A stretch of 8,006 nt of DNA from Campylobacteraceae bacterium. Lineage in GTDB: Bacteria > Campylobacterota > Campylobacteria > Campylobacterales > Campylobacteraceae. The notes beneath the pieces were generated by a model that was not told where the DNA came from, ran no database searches, and was given only the letters and a program-made list of their open reading frames with translations. The stretch is from contig JAIRQK010000023.1 of NCBI GenBank assembly GCA_031256525.1, positions 1-8,006 on the forward strand. Direction: 5' to 3'. The position numbers and the translations under genes are program-made. Below, one piece after another: positions 1 to 6,598 of this stretch (positions are counted from its first letter, which is position 1; the number at the start of each line of letters is the position of its first letter).

Positions 1-87
1 TAAGTTTTATACGACACAAGACAATTTTTTGTAAACCCTCATAGTACTTCTGCGGAGAAATTCATAAGTAAGAGAATAGCTAAAGAG

Positions 88-110
88 AGAGCTTTTATTT
101 AAAAAGCTCT
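88..110. terminator. Perfect 9-bp hairpin after the cytochrome gene, possible weak terminator
   Basis: The arms AGAGCTTTT (88-96) and AAAAGCTCT (102-110) are exact reverse complements around a 5-nt loop. The hairpin lies one base beyond the TAA (112-114) of the minus-strand cytochrome gene, the usual place for a terminator. The A/T runs sit on the loop side of the stem and no U-tract follows it on either strand, so it is not a textbook Rho-independent terminator. It may instead be a transcript-end stabiliser. Its position is suggestive; its function is inferred. Confidence 0.4.
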
Positions 111-111
111 A

Positions 112-1308
112 TTAAAAAACGATACTCTTAGAGTTCATATTATAAACTTTAGTAAAGGTCGGATCTTTTAACTCTATAAGATTCAAGATATTTTCATTTA
201 CGAGTCTATAGTTTATGTAAACATTAGCACTTGTTGTTCCAAGTGGTCTATCAATACTGAATTTTTTCTGTTCATAAGGCTTTATTCTTGTGTCCGATTT
301 TAACGAGGTTGCGACATAAGCTAAAGTCTCTTTTCCTCTTCTATCTTCGTAGGTTGTTTCAAATTTTATAGATTGTGTACTTACGACATTAGCACCATGT
401 AAAAAATCAACTTTAAGTTCAATACTTCTTGCACTAAATCCAGTTGGAGCATTATGCGGAGTCAAGTTTTTGATATCGACTACAAGTTTGTTTCCATCTT
501 TTTTCAAATCAAGAGAAAATGTATCTTTTAATATATTGCTATTTCTAGCTCCGGCAAATAGGTGAGAGCGTAAATCTCTTACTACAGGAGTAGCACCTTT
601 TTGTGTGATTTGTGGAGCAATTGCCTCTCTTTTGTGTATTGGCATATGACAACTTACACAAGTATCTTTACTGCTTACGCTACTGTACTCTTTTCCAGTG
701 GCGTAAAGTTCTACTTTGTGGTCGTTTGCACTTCCATAATGGCATACTGTACATAGTTTGTTAGGATTGACAAAGTGGTCTCTTTTTTCAGAAGTGTGAA
801 AAGTAGTCCTTCTTTCATCTCCAAATGGTCCGACAATTACATTTCCTTTTACCCATTCAACTGCTTCATATCCGCCTGATTTCATATCAGCATTCTCGTG
901 AATTTTATCAGTTCGGTGGCAAATTACACAGCTAATTCCTGTTTTTATGCTCTCATCAGAAACTGAATTTTTAACTTTTTTTACCTCTTCCGTTTCAAAA
1001 TGATAAGCATTTGCTATCGAATAAGCGTATAAATCATCTATCTCTTTTACTGACATTGTTGGATTGTGGCATTGAGCACACTTTACTAAGGTAACATCTT
1101 GTGATTGATATGTTGTTTTGCTTATGTAGTCAACTACTGACTTATACAGTGGGTTGCTATCGTAGTGAGACCTTGAATGCCAAGTAGTTTCCCAATCTTT
1201 TGCCTGTACATTATGGCAAAACAAGCACTGTTTTGCAAGGGCAAAACTTGAATTGTTAGCATATGCAAACGAACCAATTATAATTAAAAATAGTAAAAAA
1301 TGTCTCAA
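112..1308 (-). CDS. Periplasmic pentaheme c-type cytochrome (cytochrome c554-like family)
   Basis: This 398-residue protein is exported and covalently binds heme. Residues 1-17 form a signal peptide (hydrophobic core, AYA cleavage site, no lipobox). Five CXXCH heme sites lie at residues 28-32, 77-81, 127-131, 186-190 and 217-221, all in the N-terminal 225 residues. Many spare histidines (H44, H48 in an HSRSH motif, H103, H137, H171, H178, H197, H225, H249) could serve as distal ligands. Residues 260-375 contain no heme site and look beta-rich. They carry TPHNAPTG (283-290), which resembles the GHK-PTG motif found near the C-terminus of several multiheme cytochromes. By family the likely role is periplasmic electron transfer or reduction of a small nitrogen or sulfur compound, but no substrate can be assigned. 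The start is TTG at 1308-1306: an in-frame stop lies 11 codons upstream, an AAAAGG ribosome site is 6 nt away, and the signal peptide begins immediately. It is monocistronic within the window and divergent from the aminotransferase gene. Confidence 0.9.
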   Translation of the reverse strand: MRHFLLFLIIIGSFAYANNSSFALAKQCLFCHNVQAKDWETTWHSRSHYDSNPLYKSVVDYISKTTYQSQDVTLVKCAQCHNPTMSVKEIDDLYAYSIANAYHFETEEVKKVKNSVSDESIKTGISCVICHRTDKIHENADMKSGGYEAVEWVKGNVIVGPFGDERRTTFHTSEKRDHFVNPNKLCTVCHYGSANDHKVELYATGKEYSSVSSKDTCVSCHMPIHKREAIAPQITQKGATPVVRDLRSHLFAGARNSNILKDTFSLDLKKDGNKLVVDIKNLTPHNAPTGFSARSIELKVDFLHGANVVSTQSIKFETTYEDRRGKETLAYVATSLKSDTRIKPYEQKKFSIDRPLGTTSANVYINYRLVNENILNLIELKDPTFTKVYNMNSKSIVF

Positions 1309-1314
1309 AAAGAA

Positions 1315-1320
1315 CCTTTT
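1315..1320 (-). promoter_or_regulatory. Ribosome binding site fixing the TTG start of the cytochrome gene
   Basis: On the minus strand AAAAGG (1320-1315) lies 6 nt before TTG (1308-1306). No ATG, GTG or other TTG occurs between this TTG and the upstream in-frame stop at 1341-1339, so TTG is the only start that includes the full signal peptide. Confidence 0.7.
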
Positions 1321-1348
1321 CTGTAAATAAAATCGTACTTATTCCTTT

Positions 1349-1354
1349 ATTCTA
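1349..1354 (-). promoter_or_regulatory. Candidate -10 box for the cytochrome gene
   Basis: Read on the minus strand this is TAGAAT, within TTATAGAAT, matching the sigma70 -10 consensus at 5 of 6 positions. It predicts a transcript start near 1342 and a leader of about 33 nt. No convincing -35 box is present, which is normal for Campylobacterota housekeeping promoters. I saw no FNR-type or other recognisable operator, so the control of this gene cannot be read from the sequence. Confidence 0.35.
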
Positions 1355-1404
1355 TAACAAAATAGCTAAATATTAATTTAATGAAAGTTTTTATCTAATT
1401 TTTG

Positions 1405-1410
1405 TACTAT
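1405..1410 (+). promoter_or_regulatory. Candidate -10 box for the aminotransferase-murC-mutS2 operon
   Basis: TACTAT follows directly after TTTTTG, with another T-rich run one helical turn upstream (about 1388-1392). This fits the periodic T-tract plus -10 architecture of Campylobacterota sigma70 promoters, although TACTAT matches the consensus at only 4 of 6 positions. It would give a leader of about 30 nt. TATCAT at 1430-1435 matches better but lies too close to the ribosome binding site to leave a normal leader. Confidence 0.3.
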
Positions 1411-1447
1411 TTTATTTTAAAAATAATTGTATCATTTAAGGAAGTAA

Positions 1448-2575
1448 ATGAATTTTCAACCATACCCATTTGAAAAATTAAATAGACTTTTTTTGCATGT
1501 AAAACCAAATGAGAATTTAAAGCAGATAGCCTTAACTATAGGCGAACCGCAGTTTGAAACTCCAGAATTTATACAAAATGAGCTAAAAAACTCTACTCAT
1601 TTGTTAAATAAATACCCGCAAATTGCAGGTGATGAAAAAGTTGTAAAAGCTCAGATTGATTTTTTTCAAAATAGATTTGGTATTTTGTTAAAATCATCTC
1701 AAATCGCAACAACAGTTGGAACTAGAGAGGCTCTTTTTAGTTTCCCACAATTTTTACTTTTTGATGTTAAAGAGCCAGTTATCGCTTATCCAAACCCTTT
1801 TTATCAGATATACGAAGGAGCAGCAATTGCTTCAAGGGCAAAAAGTATTTTGATGCCACTTTTGAAGGAGAACGACTTTAAGCCAAAAATCGATGAGACT
1901 ATTTTAAAAGAGTGTGATTTGATAATGCTAAACTCCCCATCAAATCCAACTGGCTCAGTTATGAGTTTAGATGAACTTTGCGAATGGGTTAAGATGTCTA
2001 TTAAATACAATTTTGTTTTAGCAAATGATGAGTGCTATAGTGAAATTTACACCAACAATCCTCCGCCATCACTACTGAATGCTTGTATAAAAGTGGGCAA
2101 TTTAGACTTCAAAAATGTTTTGGTTTTTAACTCCATATCAAAAAGGTCTTCCGCTCCAAGTTTGCGTTCTGGGTTTGTTGCTGGAGATGAAAATATATTA
2201 AAAGGGTACGCAAAATTTAGAACATATCACGGCTGTTCATCTCCGCTTCCAATTCAAATGGCTGCTGCAAAAGCATGGGGTGATGAAGAGCATGTTGAGA
2301 TTGCAAGGGAAAAATATAGAAGAAATTTTAAATTAGCAGAAGAGATTTTGCATATAAAACAGAGCGAAGGGACTTTTTATATTTGGCTTGAAGTTAAAAA
2401 TGATGAAGAGTTTGCAAAAAATTTGTATGAGAAAAAAAATGTAAAAGTGTTGCCGGGAAGCTATTTGGGACGCGAAAATATCGGACACGATAGAGTAAGA
2501 ATAGCCCTTGTTTTGGAAGAACAAGATACTAAAGAAGCATTAAAAAGAGTTAGTGAGTTTATCAAAGGAATTTAA
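1448..2575 (+). CDS. dapC: PLP-dependent class I/II aminotransferase, probable succinyldiaminopimelate transaminase
   Basis: A 375-residue fold-type I aminotransferase. The motifs are in order: a GTREALF phosphate-binding segment (91-97), SPSNPTG (163-169), ND-E-C-Y (193-197, with D194 contacting the pyridine nitrogen and Y197), the SISKRSSAPSLRSGF segment (229-243) with Schiff-base K232 and phosphate-binding R240, and R351 in DRVRIAL as the expected substrate-carboxylate arginine. The probable reaction is glutamate-dependent transamination of N-succinyl-2-amino-6-oxopimelate in the diaminopimelate/lysine pathway. This is the usual annotation of Campylobacterota homologues (the H. pylori HP0624 type, also called aspB). 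Motifs alone do not separate it from aspartate or other aminotransferases, so the substrate is inferred from family and from the adjacent murC. ATG 1448 is preceded by AAGGAAG (1438-1444). It is the first gene of a four-gene operon. Confidence 0.85.
   Translation: MNFQPYPFEKLNRLFLHVKPNENLKQIALTIGEPQFETPEFIQNELKNSTHLLNKYPQIAGDEKVVKAQIDFFQNRFGILLKSSQIATTVGTREALFSFPQFLLFDVKEPVIAYPNPFYQIYEGAAIASRAKSILMPLLKENDFKPKIDETILKECDLIMLNSPSNPTGSVMSLDELCEWVKMSIKYNFVLANDECYSEIYTNNPPPSLLNACIKVGNLDFKNVLVFNSISKRSSAPSLRSGFVAGDENILKGYAKFRTYHGCSSPLPIQMAAAKAWGDEEHVEIAREKYRRNFKLAEEILHIKQSEGTFYIWLEVKNDEEFAKNLYEKKNVKVLPGSYLGRENIGHDRVRIALVLEEQDTKEALKRVSEFIKGI
2564..2569 (+). promoter_or_regulatory. Ribosome binding site fixing the TTG start of murC
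   Basis: AAAGGA lies inside the last codons of the aminotransferase gene, 8 nt before TTG 2578-2580. The TTG start gives an N-terminus (MEKVHFIGIGGIG) that aligns with the conserved start of MurC proteins, so a later start would delete the nucleotide-binding loop. Confidence 0.7.
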
Positions 2576-2577
2576 AT

Positions 2578-3888
2578 TTGGAAAAAGTACATTTTATAGG
2601 AATTGGCGGTATTGGTCTCTCCGCTCTTGCGAGATTTTTAAACGAGAAGGGCTACAGGGTAACTGGTTCGGACATAAAAGAGACAAAGATAACTGAAAGC
2701 TTAAGAAAAGAGGGGATAAAAGTAACTATTCCTCATAGTGTTGATTGTATTCAAGACCAAGAGTATGTTGTCTATTCAGCAGCTATAAAACCACACAATA
2801 TAGAGATTGTGGAGGCAGAAAAAAAAGGTCTTAAAATACTTTCACGCAAAGATGCACTACCTTTTATTTTACAAGATAAAAGAGTATATTCAGTTTGTGG
2901 GGCTCATGGAAAAAGTACAACGAGTGCTATGTTGGCTTCACTTGTTGAAGGCTCAGTTATAATTGGAGCAGAGAGCAAACAGTATGGAACAAATATGGTT
3001 TTAAAAGAGAGTGAAAATATCATATTTGAAGCTGATGAGAGTGATGAGAGTTTTTTAAATTCAAATCCTTATGTAGCGATAGTTACAAATGCTGAACCTG
3101 AACATATGGAGCATTATGGTTATGATTTGAACCGTTTTTATGGAGCATATACAAATTTTTTAATAAGTGCAAAAATTCGTGTTATAAACGCAGAAGATGA
3201 CTTTTTGAAAACATTAACAAAACTCGATGCGATAAGGCTCTATCCAAGCAAAGATATAACAAATATTAAAACAGTTCTAAGAAATAATGAGCCATACACT
3301 ACTTTTGAGCTTAAAAATTTGGGAGTTTTTGAAGTTTGGGGACTTGGTTTTCATATGGCACTTAATGCATCTTTAGCGATTTTGGCAGCTTTAAATGAGT
3401 TGCCACTTGAACAAATTAGAGAAAAACTTAGAAATTTTAGGGGAATAAAGAAGAGATTTGATATTTTAAAGACAAATAGCGATTTTGTTTTGATTGATGA
3501 TTATGCACATCACCCAACAGAGATAAAAGCGACACTAAATTCAGCGTATGAGTATATGAATCTTATGAAGTTTAAAAAAATTGTAGCTATTTGGCAACCA
3601 CATAAATATTCAAGAGTAGTTGATAATTTAGAAGGTTTTATGGAGTGCTTCGAAAAGAGTGATGAGCTTATCATTTTGCCGGTGTATTCTGCTGGACAGG
3701 AAAATGTAGATATTGATTTCAAGGGAAAATTTAAAAAATACAATTCAATATTTGCAACAAAAGTTGTAAGAGAAGAGAGTGCTATAAGGGTTTTTGATAA
3801 CGATAAAGAACTGATGGTTTTAGATAAAGAGTTGGTAATTGGCTTTGGTGCTGGAGATATAACTTACCAATTAAGAGGAGCGTTTTAA
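2578..3888 (+). CDS. murC: UDP-N-acetylmuramate--L-alanine ligase
   Basis: This cytoplasmic ATP-dependent ligase adds L-alanine to UDP-N-acetylmuramate, the first step of stem-peptide assembly in peptidoglycan synthesis. The 436 residues show all three Mur ligase domains. The N-terminal UDP-binding Rossmann fold has FIGIGGIGLS (6-15). The central ATPase has the P-loop CGAHGKSTT (107-115), EADESDESF (151-159) and NAEPEHMEHYG (171-181). The C-terminal domain has DDYAHHPTEI (307-316), WQPHKYSR (339-346) and YSAGQE (370-375). The P-loop differs from the usual GTHGKTTT; H. pylori MurC also has GAHGKS as I recall it, so this looks lineage-typical. The length is slightly below the roughly 450-490 common elsewhere. 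It begins 2 nt after the aminotransferase stop with a TTG codon and overlaps the next gene by one base. Confidence 0.97.
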   Translation: MEKVHFIGIGGIGLSALARFLNEKGYRVTGSDIKETKITESLRKEGIKVTIPHSVDCIQDQEYVVYSAAIKPHNIEIVEAEKKGLKILSRKDALPFILQDKRVYSVCGAHGKSTTSAMLASLVEGSVIIGAESKQYGTNMVLKESENIIFEADESDESFLNSNPYVAIVTNAEPEHMEHYGYDLNRFYGAYTNFLISAKIRVINAEDDFLKTLTKLDAIRLYPSKDITNIKTVLRNNEPYTTFELKNLGVFEVWGLGFHMALNASLAILAALNELPLEQIREKLRNFRGIKKRFDILKTNSDFVLIDDYAHHPTEIKATLNSAYEYMNLMKFKKIVAIWQPHKYSRVVDNLEGFMECFEKSDELIILPVYSAGQENVDIDFKGKFKKYNSIFATKVVREESAIRVFDNDKELMVLDKELVIGFGAGDITYQLRGAF

Positions 3889-4235
3889 TGGGCTACTGTT
3901 TTCTCTTTTTGATTTTGATATTTGCAGTGATACTTTTCATCTCTGCAAAGCACAAAAAATTTTCTAAAAAGCACAAAATTATCGTCTGTAGTTTAAGTGC
4001 GATAGCTGTTTTATCGATTGTTGTCTATCAATTGGACTTTGATAAAAAAAGTGTGCAAAACAGGGAAAAAATCAACAGTTTCAATCAAGGCAAGACCCTT
4101 ATGTGCGGGGAATATGTTGTTAATAGTGAGAAATTTAGTTTTTATGGCGGAACGAACTCTTTTGTGGCAAAAGAGAGTGAGAAAACATTAAAAGGCGTGA
4201 TTTTAAAACTTGAAGATTGCCAGATAGAGCAGTAG
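3888..4235 (+). CDS. Small two-helix membrane protein of unknown function between murC and mutS2
   Basis: The 115-residue protein has two strongly hydrophobic segments, about residues 2-19 and 30-47, joined by a short lysine-rich loop (HKKFSKKHK, 22-30). A hydrophilic C-terminal domain of about 68 residues follows. By the positive-inside rule the loop should be cytoplasmic, placing both termini, including the C-terminal domain, in the periplasm. That domain has two cysteines (C73 in LMCGEYVV and C109 near the end) that could form a disulfide. I recognise no catalytic motif. A small protein occupies the same position in H. pylori (HP0622) and C. jejuni (Cj1053c) as I recall, which supports it as a real conserved gene. 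ATG 3888 overlaps the murC stop (TAATG) and has a good AGAGGAG (3874-3880), so translation is probably coupled to murC. Confidence 0.85.
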   Translation: MGYCFLFLILIFAVILFISAKHKKFSKKHKIIVCSLSAIAVLSIVVYQLDFDKKSVQNREKINSFNQGKTLMCGEYVVNSEKFSFYGGTNSFVAKESEKTLKGVILKLEDCQIEQ

Positions 4236-4236
4236 T

Positions 4237-6441
4237 TTGGAAGAGATTATAAATAAGCTCGATTTAGATGAGTATATAAAAGAGTATAAAAAATTTTTAG
4301 CTCGTGAAAAACCTCTATTTATTGAGGGCGATTCAAATATACACTATCGCTTTATAAATGAACTGCAAAAGTATGATATTGCTCTGCCTCAAAATGTTGA
4401 AAATATAGACACTTCTCTTGTCCATCTTTCAAAATCAGGTGTTTTACACATAAAAGAGATTTTTGAAATTGTAAAGATAATAAGATATTTTTTATATCTA
4501 AAAAAACAGAAATTTGAAGATAGTTTAAAAGAGTGGATGATAAATATAAAAATTCCAGAGTCAATTTTGGAGGTTGAGAGATATTTTGATGAAAAAGGAG
4601 TGATAAAAGATAGTATTGATGAGAGATTTTTAAACATAAATGCTAATTTAAAATCGATAAAAGAGAGCATTAACGCACAAATTAGACAATTTTTTTCCTC
4701 TTTAAAGTTGCAAAGTTATTTAGTAGATAGACAAGTGCATTTTTTAAACAATCAAGAGGCTCTTTTGGTTCGAGGCGGATTTAATCATATTCTAAAAGGG
4801 TCAGTTGTCGGACGAAGTAGCAATGGATATTTTTATGTTGTGCCAGAGAGTTTAGATGTTTTTAAAAAAAAGGAGAGTGAACTTCTTGATAAAAAAGAGG
4901 AGTTGATATACGAATATTCGAAAAAAATAAGCAATGAGTTTTCTAAAAACCTTCTCTTTCTAAAATACATAAACAAAGAGTTTGATAGATTTGATAACTA
5001 TATCGCAAGAGTAATGTTAGCTAAAAGCAAGAATATGGAGTTTGTGCTTCCAAGTCGTGATACAAAGATAAAATTGGAAAACTTTTCTCACCCAGCACTA
5101 AATGACCCAAAACCACTAAGTGTTGAGTTTGATAAAAAAATTCTTTTAGTTACTGGCGTTAATGCCGGTGGAAAAACTATGCTTTTAAAATCAATTTTAA
5201 GTGCCGTTATCTTAGCCAAATATCTTCTTCCGATGAAGATAAAAGCAAGTAGTTCACATATTGGAAGTTTTAAAGGCATTGAGGCGATTATAGAAGACCC
5301 GCAAAACATAAAAAATGATATATCAACTTTTGCAGGTCGTATGCTTAGTTTTAGTAAACTTTTTTCAAAAAACAACATATTGGTAGGTGTTGATGAGATT
5401 GAACTTGGAACTGATGCGGACGAGGCGGCAAATCTCTTTTGTGCAATACTTGAAAATTTAATCAAAAAAGATATAAAACTCATCATCACGACTCATCATA
5501 AACGCCTTGCTTCTATGTTTGCTGTGAATGATAATGTCGAGTTTCTCGCAGCACTTTATGATGAAAAAAGAGAGAGACCAAATTTTACTTTTTTAAAAGG
5601 AACTATTGGAAAAAGTTATGCTTTTGAGACTGCAAAAAGATATGGAATACCGCCAAATATAGTCTCTTATGCAAAAGAGCTTTATGGGGAAGATAAGGAA
5701 AAACTTGGCAATTTAATACAAAAAAATATTGATTTGGAGTTAGAACTTCGCTTAAAGTTAAAAAATATCAATGTAAAAGAGGAGAAGATTAAAAAACTCA
5801 CAGATTCGCTTGAAACTATTAAAGAGGAGCAGATGGCCGAATTTAACAGTTTGAAAAATAGATATGAACTTGACTATGAAAAAGCGATAACATTTGCCAA
5901 AGAGGCAGCAAAAGAGAAAGTAGCAGAAAATATTCACAAAGCCATAAATAAGGCACATTTAGTAAAAACAGCTATAAAACCACCTGAAATTAAAAGAGAT
6001 GATAGTTTTGAAGTTGGAAGCAGAATAAAATATGGAAATTTTAAAGGAGTAATAAAAGCTATCAAAAAAGATATTTTAATCGCCGATATAGATGGAATTA
6101 CTATGCAGTTACCAAAACATTTAGTTAAAAAAATATCATCAAATACTCCAAAAATCACAAAAAGCAGTAACAATCTCATACAGCTTGAGCGACCGCAAAA
6201 TGCAAGTGTTGTTTTGGATTTGCATGGATTAAGGGCTGATGAGGCGATTGAAAAACTTGATAAGTTTATTTCAGATGCGTTAATGAGCGGATTTGATGAG
6301 GTGCAAATTTTTCACGGAGTAGGTTCTGGAAAACTTGCTTTTGCAGTAAAAAACTTTTTAAAAGAACATCCAAGCGTAAAAAGTTTTAATGATGCACCAG
6401 CAAATCAAGGCGGAATAGGTGCAACAATAGTTAAGTTTTAA
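4237..6441 (+). CDS. mutS2: MutS2 family ATPase with C-terminal Smr domain
   Basis: A 734-residue MutS paralogue lacking the MutS mismatch-recognition domain. Helical core/clamp regions occupy residues 1-290. The ATPase follows, with Walker A TGVNAGGKT (306-314), Walker B ending ILVGVDE (381-387), the signature-like ELGTDADEA (389-397) and a TTHH switch (418-421). A long charged coiled coil (about 490-575) leads to a small KOW-like beta segment (591-626) and an Smr nuclease domain (658-734) with DLHGLR and HGVGSG. In H. pylori, MutS2 suppresses homologous recombination and helps repair oxidative damage; in Bacillus it also splits collided ribosomes. Which role holds here is not shown. The Walker A reads TGVNAGGKT rather than the usual TGPN-GGK. 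The TTG start lies one base after the upstream stop, with only a weak AGAG ribosome site; no other plausible start precedes the conserved N-terminal region, so translation is probably coupled. It is the last gene of the operon. Confidence 0.95.
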   Translation: MEEIINKLDLDEYIKEYKKFLAREKPLFIEGDSNIHYRFINELQKYDIALPQNVENIDTSLVHLSKSGVLHIKEIFEIVKIIRYFLYLKKQKFEDSLKEWMINIKIPESILEVERYFDEKGVIKDSIDERFLNINANLKSIKESINAQIRQFFSSLKLQSYLVDRQVHFLNNQEALLVRGGFNHILKGSVVGRSSNGYFYVVPESLDVFKKKESELLDKKEELIYEYSKKISNEFSKNLLFLKYINKEFDRFDNYIARVMLAKSKNMEFVLPSRDTKIKLENFSHPALNDPKPLSVEFDKKILLVTGVNAGGKTMLLKSILSAVILAKYLLPMKIKASSSHIGSFKGIEAIIEDPQNIKNDISTFAGRMLSFSKLFSKNNILVGVDEIELGTDADEAANLFCAILENLIKKDIKLIITTHHKRLASMFAVNDNVEFLAALYDEKRERPNFTFLKGTIGKSYAFETAKRYGIPPNIVSYAKELYGEDKEKLGNLIQKNIDLELELRLKLKNINVKEEKIKKLTDSLETIKEEQMAEFNSLKNRYELDYEKAITFAKEAAKEKVAENIHKAINKAHLVKTAIKPPEIKRDDSFEVGSRIKYGNFKGVIKAIKKDILIADIDGITMQLPKHLVKKISSNTPKITKSSNNLIQLERPQNASVVLDLHGLRADEAIEKLDKFISDALMSGFDEVQIFHGVGSGKLAFAVKNFLKEHPSVKSFNDAPANQGGIGATIVKF

Positions 6442-6513
6442 CACACAGCACAATCAGCTATTTTAGTAAGAAACGGTTTGTGGTTGGTTAGTATTTGTTT
6501 AAAATTTTAAAAT

Positions 6514-6530
6514 TGATTAAAATTTAATCA
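6514..6530. promoter_or_regulatory. Perfect 8+1+8 palindrome upstream of amt, candidate operator
   Basis: TGATTAAA and TTTAATCA flank a single central A. Its centre (6522) is about 41 bp upstream of the TATAAT box, so roughly at -53 relative to the predicted transcript start, a usual activator position. A second, purely A/T palindrome (TTTAAAATTTTAAA, 6498-6511) lies two bases upstream. I do not recognise the site as that of a known regulator, and A/T-rich DNA makes weak palindromes by chance. Exact 8-bp arms that include G/C pairs near their outer ends are less likely to be accidental. Confidence 0.4.
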
Positions 6531-6562
6531 TATTTCTATACAAAAAAACATCACATCTGTTT

Positions 6563-6568
6563 TATAAT
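6563..6568 (+). promoter_or_regulatory. amt: Consensus -10 box of the amt-glnK promoter
   Basis: This is an exact TATAAT within TTTTATAATTTTT. It predicts a transcript start near 6575 and a leader of about 24 nt before ATG 6599. There is no -35 box, as is common in this phylum. No sigma54 element (GG-N10-GC) is present on this strand in the gap, so nitrogen control, if any, would not be of the enterobacterial NtrC/RpoN kind. Confidence 0.55.
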
Positions 6569-6586
6569 TTTTCCAAATTATTTTTT

Positions 6587-6592
6587 GGAGGA
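6587..6592 (+). promoter_or_regulatory. amt: Strong Shine-Dalgarno that sets the amt start at 6599
   Basis: GGAGGA ends 6 nt before ATG 6599-6601. The in-frame TTG at 6593 directly abuts this site with no spacer and cannot be a normal start, so the longer 432-residue reading should be shortened by two codons. Confidence 0.85.
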
Positions 6593-6598
6593 TTGTTA

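Noticed and set aside
4..102. A 33-codon plus-strand open frame after an in-frame TAA at 1-3, ending at TAA 100-102
   Set aside because: It has no ATG, GTG or TTG start and I do not recognise the peptide. A run this long is not surprising by chance. It could be the tail of a broken upstream gene, but the window gives no sequence before it to support that.
1367..1380. TAAAT-ATTA-ATTTA inverted repeat in the divergent intergenic region
   Set aside because: It is purely A/T with 5-bp arms in very A/T-rich DNA, so it is expected by chance.
2902..2924. GAHGKST P-loop in MurC as a possible defective ATP site
   Set aside because: The lysine and hydroxyl residues are kept and, as I recall it, H. 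pylori MurC has a similar GAHGKS sequence, so this is a lineage variant rather than a lesion.
5088..5489. A 133-codon open frame antisense to the mutS2 ATPase region
   Set aside because: It lies wholly opposite conserved MutS2 motifs, has a Ser/Phe/Ile-rich composition typical of complementary-strand shadows, and has no recognisable domain.
6442..6480. Possible terminator after mutS2
   Set aside because: Only very short inverted repeats (such as AAAC-G-GTTT at 6471-6479) occur and none is followed by a T-run, so no terminator can be supported.
6442..6592. Possible sigma54 promoter for amt
   Set aside because: Every plus-strand GG in the mutS2-amt gap was checked for GC 10 nt downstream and none fits; a clear TATAAT box is present instead.
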